Shown here piece after piece: positions 1 to 11,750 of a stretch of DNA of 64,000 bases. Below the pieces are notes generated by a model. The model made no database searches. It was given only the letters and a program-made list of their open reading frames with translations, and was not told the DNA's origin. Position 1 is the first letter of the stretch. Each line of letters starts with the position of its first letter. A program made the position numbers and the translations under genes. Origin of the DNA: Cerrena zonata (Eukaryota; Basidiomycota; Agaricomycetes; Polyporales; Cerrenaceae); NCBI GenBank assembly GCA_038087015.1, contig JASBNA010000035.1, forward strand, positions 1-64,000. Direction: 5' to 3'.

Positions 1-111
1 CCTAACCCTAACCCTAACCCTAACCCTAACCCTAACCCTAACCCTAACCCTAACCCTAACCCTAACCCTAACCCTAACCCTAACCCTAACCCTAACCCTA
101 ACCCTAACCCT
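1..111. repeat. Telomere repeat (CCCTAA)n
   Basis: About 18 uninterrupted CCCTAA units read on the plus strand, so the G-rich TTAGGG strand runs outwards and this is a true left chromosome end. The array breaks at 'ccctgacgaac' near position 111. The TTAGGG type is the usual one in filamentous fungi and basidiomycetes. Confidence 0.98.
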
Positions 112-3100
112 GACGAACTACTAATTAAAATATTTAACTCCTTTCTATTATTTTCCCTCTTAAATCCTACCTATGCCTACTTAACCTATCCTATTATCTA
201 AATTACATCCTATTTTATTCAACCAATTAACTATTAATCCCTTTCCACATCTAACATTAACTATATTATCTCTCTTCTATTATTGCATCTTCATCCTTTG
301 CTTCTACTTCATACTTTCCTTCTTTCTATATATTTTCCAACTTCAATTCTATTATTGCTTCTAATATTTCTTTCTAATTCCTTCTCTATATTATTCTACC
401 AACTACTTCCTCTGATTTTACCTGCCTTACTTCAATCTCATTTCTTATCTTTCACTCTCATCTCAACTTCTACTATACTCTATCTTCATCTTATTTCTAC
501 TTTGCTTTCACCTCTACCTCTATTTATTTCAACTATCTCTTATCTAATTCTGTCAAAATATTTATGTCTGCTTACCTGCAATATTATATCTTATAACTAT
601 TATTGTCACTACTTCTATTGTTCTCTCATAATTTCTATATTACTCTAATATTATTGTTGCCATGTTCTCATCTTGTATTCTTATGTCAACTTATACACTT
701 ATTTTATTTTCATATTCACTTGATATATATTTCTATCTTTCCATCTATATTTTTTATGTCAACTTATATTTATACCTACTTTATTTCACTTTATTGTTGA
801 ACTATATTTTCACTCACTGTTATTATTTATTACAATCTGTTATACTAACTTTTATATTTATTGCCACTATCTGTGATATATATTGCATTGATTCAATTTT
901 GTCAACAGTACTTTATCTTAATTCTAACTTGTACTTGACTTAGCTTTGACATTCAATATTTATTACTATTATTTTTAACTGTTGTCACCTTAATCTTTAT
1001 TTCTTTGACTTTCATTTGGATTACTGAATCTTATCACAACATATTCTCTTTTTATATCTTCACTTAAAAAGTTGTTGCAGCAACTTATTTTTGGTGTTAC
1101 AAATATAATTATAGCAATCACTTATCACTTTCACTTTGACTCTAGTTAGTAGATCTTAGTATCATATGCTTCACTTTATATCTCTACTAATTGTAATATT
1201 TTTAATCTTCACTTGCAAAGTTACTTGAAATATTATTGTAGCAACTTTTTTCTCATCTCAAAAATATTGCAATAATTATCTTTTCCACTTTGATATATGA
1301 TATCTTATATTTCTTTCAGTTGTTCCATATTCAATTTATATTTGCTACAGTAACTGTTTCCATTTAACACTTTACTAAAGTTACTCTATTAACTTTGTCT
1401 GACATTTTTATCCAATTCTTGACTTGACTTTGATATTCAATAATTATTATCATGACTTTTTATCATTGCAATATTATTCTTTATTTATTTGGTGTTCATT
1501 TAGATTACTAGATCTTAACACAATATATCTCCTTCTATATCTTTACTGACTATAATATTTTCAGTCTTTACTTAAAACATTGTTGCAGCAACTTATTTTT
1601 AATACTCAAAATATAATCATAACAATCACTTATGACTTTCACTTTGACTCTGGTTAGTATATTCTAATATAATATGCTTCACTTTATATCTCTACTAAAT
1701 GTGACATTTTTAATGTTCCCTTGGAAAGTTGTTGCAGCAACTTTTTTCTGATATCAAAAATATAGCAATAATTATCTTTTCCACTTTGATATATAATATC
1801 TTGTATCAACTTCAGTTGTTTCATATTTTATTGATACTTATTACAGTAACTCTTCCCATTTGACACTGGACTGAAGTTGCTGCATCAACTTTGCTCAACA
1901 TTTTCATGAAATTCTGGAAGTTGCTGCATCAACTTTGGCCTGAAGTCATTGCTGGAGTCGTTTCTGGAGTCGTTCTGGAGTCGTTCTGGAGTCGTTTGCC
2001 CTGGAGTCGTCCGTAGTCAGCCCTCACTACGGGGGATAAGAAACATAGCTTCTACTATCTTATTTCCATCTGTTTCTACCTTCATCTTATTTCTACTTTC
2101 TTTCTACTTCTATTTATCTTAACTATTTCTTAACTAATTCTGTCAAAATATTCCCCTCTACCTACTTGCAATATTATATCTCAATATATATTGTCTTCAT
2201 TATTTCATATCTACTCTCATAATTTCTATATTATTCTGACATTATTATTACCATATTTTCATCTCACATTTCTATCTCAACTCATATACTTATCTTATAT
2301 CTCTATCTTTCAATCTGTGTCATATTATTTTTTATGCCAACTTATACATGCATCTACTTTATTTCACACTATTGTTGAACTATTTCTTCACTCAATATTA
2401 CTGATCATCATCCTCATTCACAGTTACCACTCATTAACATTTGTTATATCATCTTTGACATATATTGTGTCAATTTAATTTTGTCAACAGTACTTTATCT
2501 TGATCATAACTCATACTTGACTTGACTTTGACATTCAATATTTATTGTAATTACTTTTGGTCATTATTATCTTATTGTTCATTTCTTCAACCTTCATCTG
2601 GGTTACTAAATCTGATTACAACATATCTCTTGTAACTATAATATTTCGAGCTTGTATTAAAAATGTTGTTGCAGCAACTTATTTTTGATATGCAAAATAT
2701 AATTATTACAATCACATTTACTTTAACTCTAGTAGTAGCTTGTAATATAATATGCTTTGCTTTATATCTTTGTTGATTACAATATTCTCAATGTTCACTT
2801 GTAAAGTCATTTGAAATATTGCTGCAGCAACTTCTTTCTCATCTCAAATATATTTCAATAATTATTTTTTTCACTTTGACAGATGATCTCTTATATTTAT
2901 TTCAGTTGTTTCATATTTCATTCATGTTGGTTATAGTATCTATTTCTGTTTGACTCTTTACTCAAGATGCTGTATTAACTTTGTCTGATATTTTTATGCA
3001 ATTCTTAACTTTATTTTGATATTTCATATATATTATTATTACCTTTTGGTTATTATTTTTTTATTTTTTATTTCTTTGACATTTTTTTAGATTATTGGAT

Positions 3101-3621
3101 TTTAATATAATATATCTCTACTGGCTATAGTATTTTCAGTCTTCATTTGAAACATTGTTGCAGCAACTTATTTTTGATATTCAAAATATGATCATAGCAA
3201 TCATTTATTTCTTTGACCTTGACTCTGCTTAGTATATTCTAATATAATATGCTTCACTTTATATCTCACTAAATGTGACATTTTTAATGTTGCCTTGGAA
3301 AGTTGTTGCAGCAACTTCTTTCTGATATCAAAAATATAGCAGTAATTATCTTTTTCAGTCTGATATATGATATATTATATCAACCTCAGTTGTTTCATAT
3401 TAGATTGATATTGATTACAGTAACTCTTTCCATTTGATACTGAACTGAAGTTGCTGCATCAACTTTGCCTGACATTTTTATGAAATTCTGGAAGTTGCTG
3501 CATCAACTTTGACCTGGAGTCATTGCTGGAGTCGTTTCTGGAGTCGTTCTGGAGTCGTTCTGGAGTCGTTTGCCCTGGAGTCGTCCGTAGTCAGCCCTCA
3601 CTACGGGGGATAAGAAACATA
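112..3621. repeat. AT-rich subtelomeric DNA with 1,574-bp tandem duplication
   Basis: The region is T/C-rich on the plus strand and holds no convincing gene; its short ORFs are low-complexity Leu/Ser/Tyr strings. Two diverged units lie in tandem, roughly 466-2040 and 2041-3614. The clearest landmark is 'ctggagtcgt' repeated several times followed by 'ctacgggggataag', at 2027-2040 and again at 3601-3614, an offset of 1,574 bp. Each unit contains two copies, about 500 bp apart, of a block around 'ttgttgcagcaactta' (near 1070, 1580, 2665 and 3155), so there is an older internal duplication. The second unit ends in the 3' end of the next gene. Confidence 0.85.
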
Positions 3622-5800
3622 GGCCTGAGGCTGGACCTCCATGTTATTTGTACCAGCTGGATTTGGAGATGCCACTCCCTTGTTGATCTCCATATGATCA
3701 TCAGGCAACTCGCGCTCCTTGTCGACATCCATGGTATCTTCATGTTCCTTAAGAGAATTACTGGTGAGTATTTTAATGCATTCATCCAGATCGTCCTCTT
3801 TCTCTGCCTCTTTCCTGTGCTCGCGCTGAGTGGGAACAAGATCCTCCTCAGAGGAGATCGAGTCGTCTTCTTCATCCTCATCGCTGCGGTCCTCAATTTT
3901 TTTCTTGCGGAGTTCCCTCCTCTTCTCTGTTCGCCATGCTGTAATAGACAAAACACATCTTGTAAATGCTATATTGAATATTCAGGTAATTGACTTGCCT
4001 TCCAACCGAGCCTTGCTTGACCGAGTTCTTTCTTCACGTGCCTTTCTCTTGACCGCCTGTCTGCGCTCCTTCCTCTGGTTCTTGAGCATCGCATGTTCAG
4101 CAATCATATTCTTTAATTCCACACTGCCTTTCTTGACGACGTGAAGGCGCGTGGTCTCAGTAAACTTGGCAGACTTGATGTCATTGAGGAGGGCACCCTT
4201 CAGATGCTGAGCGTCCTTGGCCAGAGCGACTGTGGTGCTGTCAAAGGCACGGCGATTACCCTTGCGCATGCGAACTCGCTGGTTCATTGTAGTACAATCC
4301 CAGTGAGTCAGGATTTGACCTCCCGACCACTGGCGATGCTGAGTGCTACTCTACAGTGACAGGGATACATTAGAAGGTGTAATGATAGGGCCAGATAGCA
4401 CATACCCCAGGCAATGCATTGCCAGACTTCTCCCTCACCAATACCAGCTCACCCGCCTTTACATACCCGCCTAAATAAATATTAATATAATGCTAGGAGA
4501 TGTCGATGAGCAAATTGACATACCTCGAACACAGCTAGAGATGCTGGCGCCACATGGAACCCGCCACCCCTCCCCCGCCTCCTCAGGAGCCTTCGCATAC
4601 GTGATCATATTCTTGCCTTGATCAATGGCTTGTTTGGCAGCAAGCAGCTCCTTGGGCTCCCGATTCCTGTTTTTCTTGGGTGCCAGATGAAGCTCTTTAC
4701 CCGACTTCCCTTCCTGGAGCCCTTTGAGCGTGTCCTTGTGAAACTGAGCCCTTTCTTCTAGCTTTTTTACATCCTAGAAATCATATATCATATATTTCAG
4801 TATATTAAGAAATATGTTAAATAACTAAGTTACATACATTAATGCGAGGCTTCTTGAAGTTGAGTGATCTACTGGACACGACATCCGCAATCTTATCTTG
4901 CAGCTCCTGAGGTAGGCGATCATGCTTAATAGCACTTGAGACACTTCCTTTGTATGCTGCAAGCCCGCGTTGAAAGTCAGTGGGCTCCTGGGCACGTCCT
5001 GAACCAGAAGGAGCTGCGTCTGGTGTTGGGTTTGTGGTAGTCGGAGGTGCCGGACGTGCACTAGGCGATGAAGGAGGAGCAGGGTGAGCAGAGTGTCTGT
5101 GACGTGAAGTTAATAGAACCACAGGAGGGCATTGAGGACGTCTGATCTCGCGTGAAGATGGCTCAACGCGCTGCCTCTTCTCCTGTTCACGTCCTTGGCT
5201 GGGATCGCCCGCCTTTCTCTTTTCAGCAGTCTAAGTAGATAATAAATACATAAAACATTCAATATAGATCAAAAACTGACCCTAAGTACGCGAACGCCAT
5301 CGTGAACTTGAGAAATAACTTTGGCGAGATTGTCGGATACATTAGTCTACAAGATAAATATAGGTACGTAGTTAGCAAGGAGAAGATACGAGTTATACTT
5401 ACAGCAGGGCCAGAAGGAGTCCTCTTGGGAGGGCCAGTACCCTTGGGAGGACCAGTGACCTTGGGAGGACCGGTACCTTTGAAACTACGAGGAGGCTAAG
5501 TCAAGGGATCAGCAAGGATCCCTAGAAGCTTGACATGGCAGCAACGGGCGTGAGACACGCCAGTTGTCACCAGTCAGCAAAGAGAGACACGTACGCCAGT
5601 CTTGACTAGAGGGGAGGTAAGCTATGTGAAAGATGTCAGTATGGGAAACTTGAAGCTTAAAGTCTAAATGTGTAACTCACATTGGAAGCACCCTCAGGCG
5701 CTGCGGACTTCCAATCGATGTTGGGATCCATCAGAATAAACACGTGTTGGAAGGAAATTGCGTGACTTACCTGGGAACCAGACGCGTCATTGCTGGCCAT
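3601..5800 (-). CDS. Hypothetical basic/acidic low-complexity protein, multi-exon
   Basis: I do not recognise a family. The coding sense is clear: consistent short introns join open segments from an ATG at 5800 (an upstream in-frame ATG lies at 5839) down to the stop at 3601. The order is a short N-terminus (MASNDASGSQ), a Pro/Lys/Gly repeat of the type GPPK(V/G)TGPPK near 5410-5490, a Pro/Ser-rich segment at 5040-5120, a conserved-looking middle containing KDVKKLEERAQFHKDTL and VKAGELVLVREKSGNALPG, a very basic helix (KNQRKERRQAVKRKAREER) near 4060, and an acidic tail (RSDEDEEDDSISSEED) near 3880. The basic/acidic layout suggests a nuclear protein, but that is inference. The 3' end overlaps the last bases of the subtelomeric duplicated unit. 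Exon limits are approximate, with about eight introns. Confidence 0.6.
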
Positions 5801-5838
5801 CTTGTCAGAGTTGTCAGTAGAAAAAGAGGATATCCACA

Positions 5839-5882
5839 AGAGAGAGAAGAGAGAGAGAAAGAGAGAGAGAAAGAGGGAGGAA
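5839..5882. repeat. GA-rich microsatellite
   Basis: An imperfect (GA)n/(GAGAAA)n run directly upstream of the minus-strand gene that ends at 3601. It would be a CT-rich tract in that gene's promoter or 5' leader. Confidence 0.8.
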
Positions 5883-6004
5883 GACCGGGACGGCGTACTA
5901 GCACTTATGGACTAAGGAATATGGCCTAGAGTGGCTCCACGTTGCTAAGACGGGGATCAGCGGAGCTAACCGGATATCATCTTAAGGCGCACAAGGTGAG
6001 GCAA

Positions 6005-6163
6005 GTGTACGTGGTCTAATGGGTTGAGCACTTCATGTGTATGGAGGTCAGTCTTGGGGCGCGAGGTTCGAATACCGGCCGGGTTCAATCACTCAAAGGC
6101 ACCATATTGATCAGGGATCATCAGTACTCCGGTACTTAGATCCCCGCCCTCTTTTTTTTCAGT
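6005..6163 (+). mobile_element. tRNA-derived SINE, copy 1
   Basis: A tRNA-like head starts about 6005. It has an A-box-like TGGTCTAATGG at 6012 and a B-box-like AGGTTCGAATACC near 6064. A non-tRNA body and tail follow, containing 'tactccggtacttagatccccgcc', and it ends in a run of eight T. The tail and the GCAAGTGT leader are shared with the element at 14914, which makes this a family and not a stray tRNA. The tRNA cloverleaf cannot be folded completely, as expected for a SINE. The element lies between two minus-strand genes. Confidence 0.7.
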
Positions 6164-6246
6164 GAAACTCACATTAATTTTATTGAAGCGTAAACTACTG
6201 GAGCCATACAAGAAATGTATAAAGAGATAAAAAAAAAGAAAACTAA

Positions 6247-7873
6247 CTAGCAGGCATGGCGTTTTGCCTTGGCCACAGAACCCTCGTCGGTGAAGAAATT
6301 GAAAAGAAGCCTCTCCCCTGTGCCTTCAAAAAGGTAGGCGTAGTGAGAGAGGAGGCGGGCAGACACCGTCAGGCACTGTCCAGGGTATAGAGGGATTTTA
6401 AGATCAAGCTGGGGGATACAAAAATGAACTACGGCCTCTCCAGCAGCCAGAATGACGGCGACAGTTTCCTTCGAGTCCCCTAAGTCGATATGCATGCCGT
6501 CTGAGTAACCAGAACAGAATGCGAGAGCATTCCCCAGTCCGTGGAAGTCAAACACCCCATCGCCAGCTTCATAAATCTGGGGGTACTTTTCTTGGATCAG
6601 TTTCCTGACGCTGGAATAAAATTAGTTAACCTATCAGAAACATACAAATAAGGAGCACATACCTGTCTGTGGTCTCAAAGTGAGATGGCAGCAAGGAGCG
6701 TAAGGTTTTTTCTACCTTGGGAATGACCAGTTTCCCTAAGGTACCCATGAGAGAGTGGAGGGCCTTGGTCGACTCTGCGTCTTGATTCTTAGAGTCCCCG
6801 GTAAGGAATATATCTTTGCTGTATTTGGACCATCCGCCCACATGGAAGGTGGGGAACACCTTGGTGTCTGAGCGGGCGACTTCGCGTGTAGGGTTTCCTC
6901 CAGCGGTGGGTTTAGTATCCATAAAATCCTTGAACGACGCCTTCAGGATCCTCCGCGTGTCTGCGTTGATGACATTGTCATGCCTGGTGACAATGTACTC
7001 AGGCAGCCCATGTACATTGCTAGGCATGGGGACCAGAAACCGTCCTGTGTCGGGCGCACATGGAAGCTCAGTTACCCCCAGATTCGGGAACCGGCACTCC
7101 GTCAGAACTGCCCCTGTATCCTGGTCCCTGCCTGGCCGCGTCAGGTACAAGTGGGCGTCGTGCTGAATGCGATGGATGACTACCAAAATAAAAAAAACAG
7201 AATCACTTTAGTTACCCAGCATTAAATAATATCAGGCGAGTACATACCTGTGTTGAAGTCGAGAGCATCCTGCAGAGTGAGCCCCTTCTTGGCTAGTTTC
7301 TCTTGCCATTTCTCCTGGCGTTCTAATTGTTTCGCTGCCGATCGTGTTCTCTTCTTCCCCTTTTTCTCTAAAAGAACATAAACTAAGATCGGTAGGAATA
7401 TCGTAATAAAATAAATTTAACGTACCTCTCGTTTGACCGTATTTTCTCGGATTCAAACTCATGTCTTCAGGGTCTCTTAGGTATTGAGGCCTTTCGTGGG
7501 GAATAGGGACTGAAAAGAAGAAGAAACCAACCATTAGCTGCAATCCGATATTATAGAGATAATCCAAAAAAAAATGGCGAGTCGACGTTATGTGAGTTAG
7601 AGAATAGTGGTAACGATAGCTGCCGAGCCCCTTGAGCCACCACTATTGCAAGTCCGCTGACAAACACCGCGATAAATGCAGTGGTGGTCAAGAGACCACG
7701 GGCCGTACCGAAACACCACGCCCCACCAATACACGAAGAACATAAAATACAAAGATAGATAAACGACACGTACCAGGTGCAAGATGTAATCGTCGTGCTC
7801 TTAATCTAGCTAAGATAGCCTCTCGCTGCCGCTGTTCCATTCTCTTTCTCTTTGTTTCTGGACATGTACCCAT
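6247..7873 (-). CDS. Putative 2-oxoglutarate/Fe(II)-dependent oxygenase-like protein
   Basis: Five exons (7774-7873, 7426-7509, 7248-7367, 6663-7179, 6247-6610) sum to 1,185 nt and give 394 residues. The last exon carries the pattern of a double-stranded beta-helix dioxygenase: an HxD metal pair in GMHIDLGDSK, then PLYPGQC, a distal His in ARLLSHYAY, and an Arg in GERLLFNFF that would hold 2-oxoglutarate. The layout HxD...PG(x)nLLxH...GxR(x)nF resembles the TET/JBP-type oxygenases expanded in basidiomycetes near transposons, but that assignment is inference. The N-terminus is strongly basic (KRKRMEQRQREAILARLRARR), as in a nuclear protein. The first intron (7510-7773) is unusually long and could hide a further exon. 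Confidence 0.6.
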
Positions 7874-7984
7874 TGGATAGACGCATTGATGAAAGGAATA
7901 ACGAGGTGTTGAAGACGGAGGGTGACGAACAGTAGTTAGCGTTAGGAACGCTGACTATTGGGGAGGGCAAACAACGCGGATGGC

Positions 7985-8071
7985 CTTGAGAACGACGGAT
8001 ACGGTCTTGAGAACGACAGATACGGTCTCGAGAACGACGGTAACGGTCTTGAGAACAACGGATACGGCCTT
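7985..8071. repeat. 21-bp tandem repeat, four copies
   Basis: Four near-identical copies of 'ttgagaacgacggatacggtc' with single-base differences, lying between the first and second hairpins of the array. Confidence 0.85.
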
Positions 8072-8287
8072 GGATGCGAGAGTTGTCGACGACGGCGGAA
8101 TAGTAAGCGTTAGAAACGCTAGCTACACAGAGAACACCACAAATATAGCGGACGTTAGAAACGTCAACTACAGAGGGATGTAGGGAAGAGAGAAGCAACG
8201 CTCCTCTCTTTTTGAACCAACGTCCTTATGTCAGCATTACGCGAGGTAGGACCTCAAGCAACGATACGTGGCAACTCCGAGTTCCGG

Positions 8288-8326
8288 GACGCGTTTGATC
8301 GACGCGTTTGATCGACGCGTTTGATC
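8288..8326. repeat. 13-bp tandem repeat, three copies
   Basis: Three perfect copies of 'gacgcgtttgatc' in direct contact, between the third and fourth hairpins. Confidence 0.9.
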
Positions 8327-10645
8327 GCATTTAGTCAATGCATGGTGTTCTCTTGAGCCGAATTGAGGAGAATAGTAGGCGTTTCTAACGCCTACTATTG
8401 GAAAGTCAAACCAGGGAGAGATCGAGAGGAGCGAGAATGAGAGAGTTGAACGAGATCGAGTAGAATAGTAGGCGTTAGAAATGCCTACTACGTCGAGTCC
8501 ACCGAGATCGAGAGGAATGAGAACGAGGGGCAGATAGAGAGGAACAAGAATGAGAAGAATAGCAGGCGTTAGAAACGCCGACTATGTCGAGTCCACCGAG
8601 ATCGAGAGGAACGAGAACGAGGGAGAGTCAAACGAGGGAGAGTCAAATAAGTACAAGACGAATAGCAGGCGTTAGAAACGCCGACTACAAGAAGAAACGA
8701 GAATGAGAATGAGTGGGAGATTGAGAGGAACGAGACAGTCGAACAAGGGACATTCAAATGACCACAAGAAGAATAGCAGGCATTAGAAACGCCTACTACG
8801 TCAAGTTGAGCAAGAGAATGTCGAACGAGGGAGAGATTGAGAGGAATGAGAGGAACAAGAGAGTCAAACGAGGGACATTCGAACAAGTGCAAGATGAATA
8901 GCAGGCGTTAGAAACGCCGACTATGTCGAGTCCACCGAGATCGAGAAGATTGAGGACGAGAGAAATGAGAATAATAGCAGGTGTTATAAACACCGACTAC
9001 GTCGAGTCCACCGAGAACGAGAGGAATGAGAACGGGAGAAACGATAAGAATAGCAGGTGTTATAAACACCAACTACGTCGAGTCCACCGAGAACGAGAGG
9101 GACGAGAGAGGAATGAGAGGGACGAGTGAGAGAGGAGCGAGAACGAGAGGGACGAGAGAGAGAGGAGCGAGAATGAGAGGGACGAGCGAGAGAGGAGCGA
9201 GAACGAGAGAAACGGTAAGAATAGCAGGTGTTATAAACACCGACTACGTCGAGTCCACCGAGAACGAGAGGGACGAGAGAGAGAGGAGCGAGAATGAGAG
9301 GGACGAGAGAGAGAGGAGCGAGAACGAGAGGGACGAGAGAGAGAGGAGCGAGAACGAGAGGGACGAGAGAGAGAGGAGCGAGAACGAGAGAAACGGTAAG
9401 AATAGCAGGTGTTATAAACACCGACTACGTCGAGTCCACCGAGAACGAGAGGGACGAGAGAGAGAGGAGCGAGAATGAGAGGGACGAGAGAGAGAGGAGC
9501 GAGAACGAGAGGGACGAGAGAGAGAGGAGCGAGAACGAGAGAAACGGTAAGAATAGCAGGTGTTATAAACACCGACTACGTCGAGTCCACCGAGAACGAG
9601 AGGGACGAGAGAGAGAGAGAGAAGCGAGAACGAGAGGGACGAGAGAGAGAGGAGCGAGAATGAGAGGGACGAGCGAGAGAGGAGCGAGAACGAGAGAAAC
9701 GGTAAGAATAGCAGGTGTTATAAACACCGACTACGTCGAGTCCACCGAGAACGAGAGGGACGAGCGAGAGAGGAGCGAGAACGAGAGAAACGGTAAGAAT
9801 AGCAGGTGTTATAAACACCGACTACGTCGAGTCCACCGAGAACGAGAGGGACGAGAGAGAGAGGAGCGAGAATGAGAGGGACGAGAGAGAGAGGAGCGAG
9901 AACGAGAGGGACGAGAGAGAGAGGAGCAAGAGGGACGAGAGAGAGAGGAGCGAGAACGAGAGAAACGGTAAGAATAGCAGGTGTTATAAACACCGACTAC
10001 GTCGAGTCCACCGAGAACGAGAGGGACGAGAGAGAGAGAGAGAAGCGAGAACGAGAGGGACGAGAGAGAGAGGAGCGAGAACGAGAGGGACGAGAGAGAG
10101 AGGAGCGAGAACGAGAGAAACGGTAAGAATAGCAGGTGTTATAAACACCGACTACGTCGAGTCCACCGAGAACGAGAGGACCGAGAACGAGAGGACCGAG
10201 AACGAGAGGACCGAGAACGAGAGGAGCGAGAACGAGAGAAACGGTAAGAATAGCAGGCGTTAGAAACGCCGACTACACCGAGTCCACCGAGAACGAGAGG
10301 GACGAGAGAGGAATGAGAGGGACGAGAGAGAGAGGAGCGAGAACGAGAGAAACGGTAAGAATAGCAGGTGTTATAAACACCGACTACGTCGAGTCCACCG
10401 AGAACGAGAGGGACGAGAGAGGAATGAGAGGGACGAGAGAGAGAGGAGCGAGAACGAGAGAAACGGTAAGAATAGCAGGCGTTAGAAACGCCGACTACAC
10501 CGAGTCCACCGAGAACGAGAGGACCGAGAACGAGAGGAGCGAGAACGAGAGGACCGAGAACGAGAGCAAGAATGAGTCCACCGACGGCGACAAGAGCAAG
10601 TCCAACGACGGCGAGCAGTATAGGCAGCGTTAGGAACGCCAACTA

Positions 10646-11750
10646 CAGAGACCATCGACCCATTGCACGAGGTAGAACCTCGGGCAACGGACGGTGGTGG
10701 TGGTGGTGGAGAGAAAGAAGAAAGCGCTAAGTCCTCGATCGAAGGATCAAAACGCGATTCAGATCTCGGAATGTTCCGAGATTTGCGCTTCTCGGAAGAT
10801 TCCGAGATTTGCGTTCCTCGGACCGGCCCGGGATTTGCGTTTTGACGTCGATCACGATCGTGATCGGGGACTCGGACCGGGCTCGCGCTTGCGTCCATCT
10901 TGCTCTTTCTTTCCATCCACCACCACCACCACCTCCACCTCCACCGGTAACCAAAGGATCTTCCTTCTGTTATCGTCTCTTCCACTGCCCCCCTGGTAAC
11001 TGAAGGATCTTCCTTCCGTTATTTTTCTCCTCGATTTTGCCGCTGACTTCCTCGATTTCGCCGCCGCCGCCATTTCACCGCTACCCTCGTCTTCTCACCT
11101 CTCACCTCGTCTTCTCTCTTGGCCGCCTCCCCTCGCGTTTTCTCCTCGTATTCCCCGGTCGCTGGCATTGATAGCCTGAGGACATTCCTTGCCCTATCAT
11201 TGTCAGTTTCCTTTCCTCAAGCTAGTCGTCGGACCCGTTACCTCGGTCGTTTCCTCTCGGTCATCCCTCGTCGTTTTCTCCTCCTCGTCCCCGGTTGTCT
11301 TCTCGTATTCCCCGGTCGCTGGCATTGATAGCCTGAGGACATTCCTTGCCCTATCATTGTCAGTTTCCTTTCCTCAAGCTGGTCGTTGGACCCGTTACCT
11401 CGGTCGCCTTCCATTGTCGTATTCGGTCGCCCCCGCCGTCGCCGAAACAAACATCCGTATGTTCTTTCTTTTTTCTTTTTTCTTTCTTTAATCTCACTTA
11501 GCCTTGCTCATTCTCCAGGTCGTTCTCAGTTCTCCTCGCCGTCTTTAAAGCAAAGCTCCGTACGTATTTCTTTTTTTCATTTCCCTTTCTTTATTCTCAC
11601 TTTATCAATTATTCAATAGACTTCATATCTCGTGCCTGCGTAAACTCTGCCCACCCCTCCCCCTCACCCCTCGGCAACTCTCCAAGTATGTCCTACGTTG
11701 CTAAAATTTACACCTCCCACCTCTAATATTCTAATTTTACAGACGTCGCA
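10646..11750. other. Leader/promoter region with 157-bp direct repeat
   Basis: No gene is seen. The stretch holds a (GGT)n run near 10692-10710 and its inverse (CCA)n near 10918-10945. A cluster of 'tctcggaa/ttccgaga' half-sites lies near 10762-10815. A block at 11151-11249 is repeated at 11308-11406 (offset 157 bp, few differences). After 11450 the plus strand is strongly pyrimidine-rich, typical of a fungal promoter or 5' leader for the gene that starts at 11751. Confidence 0.6.

Larger units (their letters stand above)
7931..10645. repeat. GA-rich minisatellite with 22 short hairpins
   Basis: There are 22 copies of a ~25-nt imperfect palindrome, starting at 7933, 8101, 8146, 8373, 8466, 8560, 8663, 8774, 8899, 8975, 9051, 9222, 9403, 9554, 9709, 9800, 9975, 10130, 10251, 10362, 10473 and 10621. 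The core is six-base arms around three bases, such as GGCGTT-AGA-AACGCC or GGTGTT-ATA-AACACC. From about 8930 the copies are embedded in a tandem unit of 91-180 bp made of 'cgtcgagtccaccgagaacgagag' plus variable numbers of GA-rich 'ggacgagagagagaggagcgagaacgaga' blocks. Both strands stay open for long stretches because the sequence is stop-poor. I read it as non-coding. Confidence 0.9.

Noticed and set aside
283..2478. Open frames of 65-121 codons in the AT-rich subtelomere
   Set aside because: Low-complexity Leu/Ser/Tyr translations in T/C-rich DNA without splice logic or conservation between the two repeat units.
9026..10642. Long open frames through the minisatellite on both strands (up to 193 codons)
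   Set aside because: They follow from stop-poor GA-rich repeats. The translations are simple Arg/Glu or Ser/Arg strings and exist on both strands at once.
7931..10645. Regular repeats with spacers, CRISPR-like in look
   Set aside because: The spacers are variants of the same GA-rich blocks, the host is a eukaryote and no cas genes exist. It is a minisatellite.
10762..10815. Heat-shock-element-like GGAATGTTCC and TTCTCGGAAGATTCC
   Set aside because: Only the first is a proper GAAnnTTC pair. The spacing in the second is off and the place relative to a transcription start is unknown.
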